Shown here: positions 16,271 through 20,620 of the stretch, piece after piece
Numbering within the stretch: position 1 is the first letter of the stretch
How the letters are laid out: the number at the start of each line of letters is the position of its first letter
IMG/VR virus record: IMGVR_UViG_3300025083_000280
Coordinates: 1-20,620 of that record
Strand: one strand, 5' to 3'
Length of the DNA: 20,620 bases
Source: a virus
Translations under genes and position numbers: made by a program
The notes under the pieces: model-generated
Seen by the model: only the letters and a program-made list of their open reading frames with translations
What the model was told of the DNA's origin: nothing
Database searches by the model: none

Positions 16271-16492
16271 ATGACTGATACACCTACTACAGAAGAAATC
16301 GCACAGCACTACACAGCGATGGGCCACTCAGTTGACTTGATTAACGCAGGACAACCAGAGGACATGGACGATGCCGATTGGGCTGACACAGTGTCACGCA
16401 ATGTTGAGCATCTACAGCTAATGGTGGCTAAAGACTTCTGGACTACAGAAGACATGACTGCCGCTAATGCTGCAATCGCAGCTAACTCGTAA
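16271..16492 (+). CDS. Small acidic phage protein (73 residues)
   Basis: The ribosome site AAGGAG overlaps the previous stop codon and lies 8 bases before ATG 16271. The protein is acidic, with VEHLQLMVAKDFWTTEDMTAANAAI in its second half, a pattern I recall from small proteins near fibre genes of cyanophages and other marine phages. No domain of known function is recognised. It is part of a tight run of small genes after the chaperone. It is likely soluble and helical. Confidence 0.75.
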   Translation: MTDTPTTEEIAQHYTAMGHSVDLINAGQPEDMDDADWADTVSRNVEHLQLMVAKDFWTTEDMTAANAAIAANS

Positions 16493-16516
16493 CTCAAACT
16501 TAAAGGAGACTTAGTG

Positions 16517-16735
16517 ATGGCTAAAAATGACAAAACACCAATCACGGTCAACGACATCGAATACCTTGTTGAAGACATGACTGACGAGCAGAAAGTTCTG
16601 CTTAACCATGTGAATGACCTTGGTCGTAAGCTGGACAATGCTCGCTTCAACATGGATCAACTTGCAGTAGGGCGTGATGCTTTTGTTGCACGTTTGGCTA
16701 ACTCTCTGGAAAACCCAGAGGAAGATGCTGCATAG
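16517..16735 (+). CDS. Small helical protein, DUF6447-like (72 residues)
   Basis: Two start codons are adjacent, GTG 16514 and ATG 16517. ATG is chosen because it lies 8 bases from AAGGAG (16503-16508), and the product begins MAKNDKTPITVNDIEYLVED. The pattern of a short beta hairpin (ITVNDIEYLVEDM) followed by one long helix (DEQKVLLNHVNDLGRKLDNARFNM) ending in VGRDAF resembles the small DUF6447-type proteins of marine phages. That match is from memory and is tentative. The function is unknown; the helix could form a coiled-coil oligomer. Confidence 0.75.
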   Translation: MAKNDKTPITVNDIEYLVEDMTDEQKVLLNHVNDLGRKLDNARFNMDQLAVGRDAFVARLANSLENPEEDAA

Positions 16736-16768
16736 TAAAATAAAACTTGGGTAAGGTATAGTAACGAC

Positions 16769-17116
16769 ATGGAGAACGTAAAACTTCCTATTGCTCTTGT
16801 TGCAGCTATGGCTGTCCAGCTTGCAGGTGGAGTATGGTGGGTGTCTCAGCAGGCATCTACTATCTCTAGCCTAGAGGAGACTGTCAGTCAGCTTGGCTCA
16901 CGTATGGCTATTGAGGACAACATTAACCTCAAGCGTGACGTTGAAGGCAATGGCGTAGAGATACAGTACGTATGGAGTGACATAGAAGAGTTATGGGATG
17001 AGCTTGCCTCTATGACTTTAGCTATCAATGAGATCAATAAACTCAAGCAACGTATAGCCGTTATGGAGAGTGAGCTACGATACATCAACCGTGACCATAG
17101 AGACATGGCAAAGTAA
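16769..17116 (+). CDS. Single-pass membrane protein with coiled coil (115 residues)
   Basis: Residues about 5-26 (LPIALVAAMAVQLAGGVWW) form one hydrophobic membrane segment, followed by a long amphipathic helix region with ISSLEETVSQLGSRM and a second coiled coil at INKLKQRIAVMESEL. An N-terminal anchor plus coiled coil is the architecture of inner-membrane spanins and some holin-associated proteins. The gene begins a run of three membrane protein genes. TAAGGT lies 11 bases before the ATG. A lysis role is inferred from topology and context only; no outer-membrane lipoprotein partner with a lipobox is visible in the window. Confidence 0.75.
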   Translation: MENVKLPIALVAAMAVQLAGGVWWVSQQASTISSLEETVSQLGSRMAIEDNINLKRDVEGNGVEIQYVWSDIEELWDELASMTLAINEINKLKQRIAVMESELRYINRDHRDMAK

Positions 17117-17117
17117 A

Positions 17118-17591
17118 GTGGTTGATCCTTTTACAGCTATGGCTGCAGCTACTACAGCGTACAACGGTATTAAGAAAGCTGTATCCGTAGGTCGTGAGAT
17201 TAGTGCTATGACAGGTGCAGTCTCTCAGTGGTCTAAGGCAGTAAGTGACCTAGACTTCTTGGAGGACAAAGCTAAGAACCCTCCTATGTACAAGATGTTT
17301 AGTGACACCCAGTCTAACGCACTGGAGATTTGGTCACAAAAGCAGAAGCTCAAAGAGATGCGAGAAGAGCTTAGGTCACACATCTCTTGGACGTATGGCC
17401 CTAGTGCATGGGAAGAGATAGTACGTATAGAAGCAAAGCAACGTAAAGAACAACGTGAGCTAGTCTACAAGAAACAAGAGTTCATAGATAACTGTATTAA
17501 CTGGGCTGTAGGTATTGCAGTATTACTAGCAGGTGCAGGTACGTTGATCCTACTATTATTCTTCTTAGGTGTGCAGCAAGGCAAGTGGTAA
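17118..17591 (+). CDS. Helical protein with C-terminal membrane anchor, GTG start (157 residues)
   Basis: The frame is open back to GTG 17070, but that start lies 47 bases inside the previous gene. GTG 17118 comes directly after the preceding stop and gives MVDPFTAMAAATTAYNGIKK, an N-terminus I recall from marine phage homologues. A long helical body follows, with SNALEIWSQKQKLKEMREE and SHISWTYGPSAWEEI. The C-terminus has one strong membrane segment near residues 126-151 (WAVGIAVLLAGAGTLILLL). The body is charged and probably cytoplasmic. The function is unknown; location beside two other membrane proteins suggests a lysis or host-membrane role. Confidence 0.75.
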   Translation: MVDPFTAMAAATTAYNGIKKAVSVGREISAMTGAVSQWSKAVSDLDFLEDKAKNPPMYKMFSDTQSNALEIWSQKQKLKEMREELRSHISWTYGPSAWEEIVRIEAKQRKEQRELVYKKQEFIDNCINWAVGIAVLLAGAGTLILLLFFLGVQQGKW

Positions 17592-17594
17592 GTA

Positions 17595-17623
17595 TTGACA
17601 AGTAGGTCAAAAACTGCTATAAC
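17595..17623 (+). promoter_or_regulatory. Sigma70-type promoter before the internal-protein genes
   Basis: TTGACA (17595-17600) is a perfect -35 box, the spacer is exactly 17 bp, and TATAAC (17618-17623) matches the -10 consensus at five of six bases. Transcription would start near 17630, about 33 bases before the next ATG. It lies in the 71-bp gap after the 157-residue gene, with the same -35 and -10 sequences as the promoter upstream of the capsid gene. Confidence 0.8.
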
Positions 17624-17662
17624 TTAATCATCCTTTACTCAATAAAATAGGTGCTAAAGAGC

Positions 17663-17917
17663 ATGGGTCAAACTACAATCACAAACGATGAACTTGAGGC
17701 TATGCTTGATCGGGCTGCACGTAAGGGTGCGCAGCAGGCATTAGCTTCTATTGGCTTGCTCGATGACTCCGCACAGAAAGATATTGTTGAGATGCGTAGC
17801 TTGCTTGAGGCTTGGCGGGATACTCGTAAGTCTGTCTGGAATACAGTAACAAAAGTAATTACAGTCTCTATACTCACCTTTATTGCTGGTGCAGTATGGA
17901 TGAACTTGGATAAGTAA
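17663..17917 (+). CDS. Small C-terminally anchored membrane protein, holin-like candidate (84 residues)
   Basis: GTG 17651 is also in frame but has no ribosome site and would leave a very short leader behind the promoter. ATG 17663 has AGGTG 9 bases upstream and is preferred. Residues about 7-60 are soluble and helical: NDELEAMLDRAARKGAQQAL, then AQKDIVEMRSLLEAWRDTRK. The last 20 residues, ITVSILTFIAGAVWMNLDK, form one membrane helix. The layout resembles the DUF6127-type small membrane proteins found in phages and prophages, often suspected to be holin-like. That link is from memory. It is the first gene after the promoter. Confidence 0.75.
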   Translation: MGQTTITNDELEAMLDRAARKGAQQALASIGLLDDSAQKDIVEMRSLLEAWRDTRKSVWNTVTKVITVSILTFIAGAVWMNLDK

Positions 17918-17929
17918 GGGTAAAGTCTA

Positions 17930-19918
17930 ATGCTGGATATGTTTAGCAACAAACAAAAGTACACCATCCTCTCGAAAACAGGCTACACGGGGTCTGACCA
18001 GGGAGACGAGATGGAAGCTTTCATGCAGTCTAAGCCCGAGGCCAGATCCCTTGTGCAACGCCTAGAAAGAAAGGCTAAGTCAATGCAAGGCTCTCCTACC
18101 ATTGCGCCAGAAAATAAGACTATCGGTATGGCTGAAGGTGGGGGTGTAGAGTCTATATCATCTGGTGGCTTTGGCCCTGACGCTAATATTGGACCTAATG
18201 ATGGTCCCGTTTTTCAAGTAGTTAACCCTGGTTCTGCCTCGGGTGTTCCGATAACAATGGCAGCCGATGAAGGTGGCTATACTGGGTATATGACAAGATC
18301 CTCTGGGCTTAGCCCCTCTACTTCTGTTGCTACCCCTAACTACGCATACGTAACCCCTCAGGCTGACCAAGAGATTCAGACAGGACCAGACCAAGCGGCA
18401 ACTACAGCTGGGTTTGAAACTATTGGAACAGCTGCCCAAGCTACAGCCCCTCAAACAGCACAGGTTTCTACCTTCGCTCCTTCTACTGTTGCCCCTGCGG
18501 TTAAAGCAGCAACAGAGGCTACCACAGCGCAGCAAGGTGTTGTCTCACAGCAGGCTCAAGTAGACGCAGCACAACAAGACGAATCGGCAGTGTCTAACTT
18601 AACAGCTGCTCAAGGCGCTGCTGTACTAATGGACAACCCTGTGCAGCGTAAGATTGAAGCTGACCCTGTAACTGGTCAAAGTGAACTGATATCTCCTGCA
18701 GCTAATGCTGAAACTGCGTCTAAGTTTAATGAAGAGATACAGGCTGCAACAGCTACGCCCACTAAACAAGCTACAGTAGCGGGTCAACTAGAGTCTTTGA
18801 TGGCTGACTTTGAGGGTGGGGAGACCCCCGCCTGGGCTGCTGGTTCTATGCGAACAGCGATGGCTACGTTGTCTGCCCGTGGTCTAGGCGCATCTAGCAT
18901 GGCTGGTCAAGCAGTTGTTCAAGCCGCTATGGAAGCAGCACTACCCATTGCTCAGATAGATGCACAAGTACAAGCACAATTTGAAGTTCAGAACTTGTCT
19001 AATAGACAACAACGTGCTATGCTTGCTGCACAACAACGTGCTACCTTTATGGGTATGGAGTTTGATCAAGCATTTCAGACTAGGGTAGCTAACGCTGCTA
19101 AGATATCTGACATAGCAAACATGAACTTTACAGCTGAACAACAGGTAGCATTAGAGAACTCTCGTGCAGCCAACACGATGTCTCTGGCTAACCTTTCTAA
19201 TGATCAGGCTATGGTAATGTCTGAGGCATCTGCCTTAGCTAACCTTGATATGGCTAACTTAAATAATAGACAACAAGCAGCTGTTCAGAACGCCCAATCC
19301 TTCTTGGGTATGGAGATGTCAAACCTAAACAACAGACAGCAGACTGAGATGTTCAGAGCACAACAGAATGTCCAAGCTCTTTTTACTGACCAAGCTGCTG
19401 AGAATGCCGCATCACAGTTTAACTCTGCATCTGAAAACCAGACAAACCAATTCTTTGCTGACCTTCAGGCTAACGTTTCTAAGTTTAACGCAGACCAGAA
19501 GAATGCTATTTCACAGTTTGATACTAGTGCTGTAAATGCTACTTATCAATTTAATGTAGCTCAGGATAACGCCTTTAAACAGTTTATGATCTCAAATAGT
19601 TTAGTTGTTGCTCAAGCTAACGCTAAGTGGAGACAGACAGCTGCTACACTAAATCAATCAGCAGCCAATGAGAGAGCCTTATACGTAGCTAAAGAGCAGA
19701 ACGCTTTAACACAGGCAGAGATAGACGAGATCTGGCAGCGTGAGCGAGACGAAATGGACTACGTCTTTAACGCTTACCAAAACGATCAGGACAGAGCTAA
19801 TAACATAGTTGTCCAGAAGATTTCAGCTGACGGTACACTGGATGCTGCAAAGCTACAAGCAGAGATAGGCGCTAACCAAGAGATAGCTAAAGCTGTATTT
19901 GATTGGCTTTACGATTAG
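17930..19918 (+). CDS. Helical internal virion / ejection-type protein (662 residues)
   Basis: The first third (to about 230) is low-complexity, rich in Ala, Gln, Thr and Pro, with a MAEGGGV motif at 67-73 like the linkers of the 1313-residue protein. The middle contains AWAAGSMRTAMATL and ARGLGASSMAGQAVVQAAME (about 300-345), familiar from marine podovirus structural proteins. The rest is continuous helix with repeats: NL(S/N)NRQQ-type motifs near 355, 442 and 464, a related NLSNDQ near 421, and roughly 11-residue units with NAxxQF near 490-555. A large Ala/Gln-rich helical protein just before a transglycosylase gene matches the place of T7-like internal core proteins, which are ejected to form a channel. 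AAGGG precedes ATG 17930 by 9 bases. The role is inferred; no catalytic motif is visible. Confidence 0.78.
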   Translation: MLDMFSNKQKYTILSKTGYTGSDQGDEMEAFMQSKPEARSLVQRLERKAKSMQGSPTIAPENKTIGMAEGGGVESISSGGFGPDANIGPNDGPVFQVVNPGSASGVPITMAADEGGYTGYMTRSSGLSPSTSVATPNYAYVTPQADQEIQTGPDQAATTAGFETIGTAAQATAPQTAQVSTFAPSTVAPAVKAATEATTAQQGVVSQQAQVDAAQQDESAVSNLTAAQGAAVLMDNPVQRKIEADPVTGQSELISPAANAETASKFNEEIQAATATPTKQATVAGQLESLMADFEGGETPAWAAGSMRTAMATLSARGLGASSMAGQAVVQAAMEAALPIAQIDAQVQAQFEVQNLSNRQQRAMLAAQQRATFMGMEFDQAFQTRVANAAKISDIANMNFTAEQQVALENSRAANTMSLANLSNDQAMVMSEASALANLDMANLNNRQQAAVQNAQSFLGMEMSNLNNRQQTEMFRAQQNVQALFTDQAAENAASQFNSASENQTNQFFADLQANVSKFNADQKNAISQFDTSAVNATYQFNVAQDNAFKQFMISNSLVVAQANAKWRQTAATLNQSAANERALYVAKEQNALTQAEIDEIWQRERDEMDYVFNAYQNDQDRANNIVVQKISADGTLDAAKLQAEIGANQEIAKAVFDWLYD

Positions 19919-19930
19919 AGGATAACAACA

Positions 19931-20620
19931 ATGGCTTTCAAGACCAACTACATGACTAAGTATGACCAGCTTGACAGGTTCACTAAACAACAACAAGATC
20001 CTACAACTACACCCGCTGGTGCGGCTTCAAGACAAAGAACCAAGAGAATGGTTGCCTTAGGCCAGTCTCAGGCAGCAGAGACAAAGGCTGATATGCAGTC
20101 TAGCGCCCAAGGTGTGAAGAGAATTTTCAATCAGTCTGACATTGGCTCCTCAAGAGAGAGAGGTCTGGGTCCTGACTTTGATGTAGCTTCTTGGATGCAG
20201 GGTATCGAGGAAGACTATCAAGAGAATAAAAGAGATGAAGAATACAATGCCTTGAAGATTTCAGAAGATCTTTATGGTAAGAAAGGTGTTCAAGCTGGGT
20301 CTGTTGCCTCACAATCTTACTTCGATAGTCCTATCATTGAAGGGGAGTTAAGAGGTAGATCTCGAAGAGCAGGTGATGCATCTCCCGAAGTTCAACAAAC
20401 TATAATGAACAAGATCATTGAAGTGGGAAGCAGATTAGATATGTCTGATTACGAGATTGCTTACACCTTGGCTACTGTAAGGTATGAGTCAGGTTTTAAC
20501 CCAGACGCTGCCGCCAAGTCTTCCAGTGCTAGAGGTCTGGGCCAGCTTATTAATCGGACAGGCAAGGCTTATGGGATTAACGCAGAGAACCAGTGGGATG
20601 TAGACATGCAGGTTCAAGCT
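19931..20620 (+). CDS. Lytic transglycosylase-containing virion protein (3' truncated)
   Basis: ATG 19931 follows AGAGGAT, and the frame stays open for 230 residues to the window edge. The first 150 residues are hydrophilic and mostly disordered or helical. From about residue 155 an SLT-type transglycosylase domain begins. ATVRYESGFNPDAAAKSSSA supplies the catalytic Glu186 with its following Ser, and ARGLGQL (200-206) is the conserved second motif. Enzymes of this family cleave the glycan strand of peptidoglycan with formation of an anhydro sugar. In T7-like phages the large core protein gp16 carries such a domain and opens the wall during DNA entry. Position after the 662-residue helical protein suggests the same use here. 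The rest, and so the full length, is not visible. Confidence 0.87.
   Translation, partial: MAFKTNYMTKYDQLDRFTKQQQDPTTTPAGAASRQRTKRMVALGQSQAAETKADMQSSAQGVKRIFNQSDIGSSRERGLGPDFDVASWMQGIEEDYQENKRDEEYNALKISEDLYGKKGVQAGSVASQSYFDSPIIEGELRGRSRRAGDASPEVQQTIMNKIIEVGSRLDMSDYEIAYTLATVRYESGFNPDAAAKSSSARGLGQLINRTGKAYGINAENQWDVDMQVQA

Noticed and set aside
17070-17117. Earlier GTG start for the 157-residue membrane protein
   Set aside because: It overlaps the previous gene by 47 bases, and the extra 16 residues are merely the other-frame reading of that gene. GTG 17118 gives the expected MVDPFTAM start.

Overview
The window looks like part of the virion (structural) module of a short-tailed, podovirus-like bacteriophage, probably from a marine or aquatic bacterium. 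The case rests on gene order and protein content. A scaffolding protein and an HK97-fold coat protein are followed by a head-tail adaptor and a nozzle/stabilisation-type protein. Then come two long fibres with a fibre chaperone, several small membrane proteins, a long helical internal-virion-type protein, and a protein with a lytic transglycosylase domain. There is no tape measure, major tail protein or sheath gene, which argues against a long tail. Every gene lies on the + strand and most are packed with overlaps or very short gaps. Several sequences resemble, from memory, those of uncultured marine phages and alphaproteobacterial (roseophage-type) podoviruses. The host cannot be settled from the window alone.

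Layout. 1-4390: the end of a small upstream gene, a very large mosaic protein of 1313 residues, and a 92-residue protein. 4391-6840: scaffold gene, a 327-bp gap holding a near-consensus sigma70-type promoter and a leader of roughly 290 nt, the major capsid gene, and a strong hairpin after it. 6841-9132: adaptor and nozzle genes, joined by a TAATG overlap. 9134-13102: a 1168-residue repeat-rich tail fibre and an endonuclease VII-like HNH protein. 13146-16258: an 83-residue protein with a TTG start, an 809-residue second fibre built of about 38 units of 17 residues, and a tail-fibre assembly chaperone overlapping its stop codon. 16271-17917: five small genes, three of them for single-pass membrane proteins, with a second near-consensus promoter before the last. 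17930-20620: a 662-residue helical virion protein and the first 230 residues of a transglycosylase-containing protein that runs off the window.

How the parts work together (inference). The scaffold and coat proteins build the prohead. The adaptor and nozzle close the portal vertex and form the short tail. The two fibres, with their chaperone, recognise the host. The internal proteins and the transglycosylase probably help open a path through the envelope for DNA entry. The small membrane proteins are candidates for lysis or host-membrane functions. Portal and terminase genes are not in the window and are presumably upstream. Two host-type promoters, before the coat gene and before the internal-protein genes, suggest that host RNA polymerase transcribes at least part of this late region.

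No tRNA, CRISPR array, insertion sequence, integrase or attachment site was seen. The most unusual items are the 1313-residue mosaic protein with its recurring Gly-Gly linkers and CFI-box-like C-terminus, the in-register DNA repeats of the second fibre, and the paired promoters, one of which carries a direct repeat.
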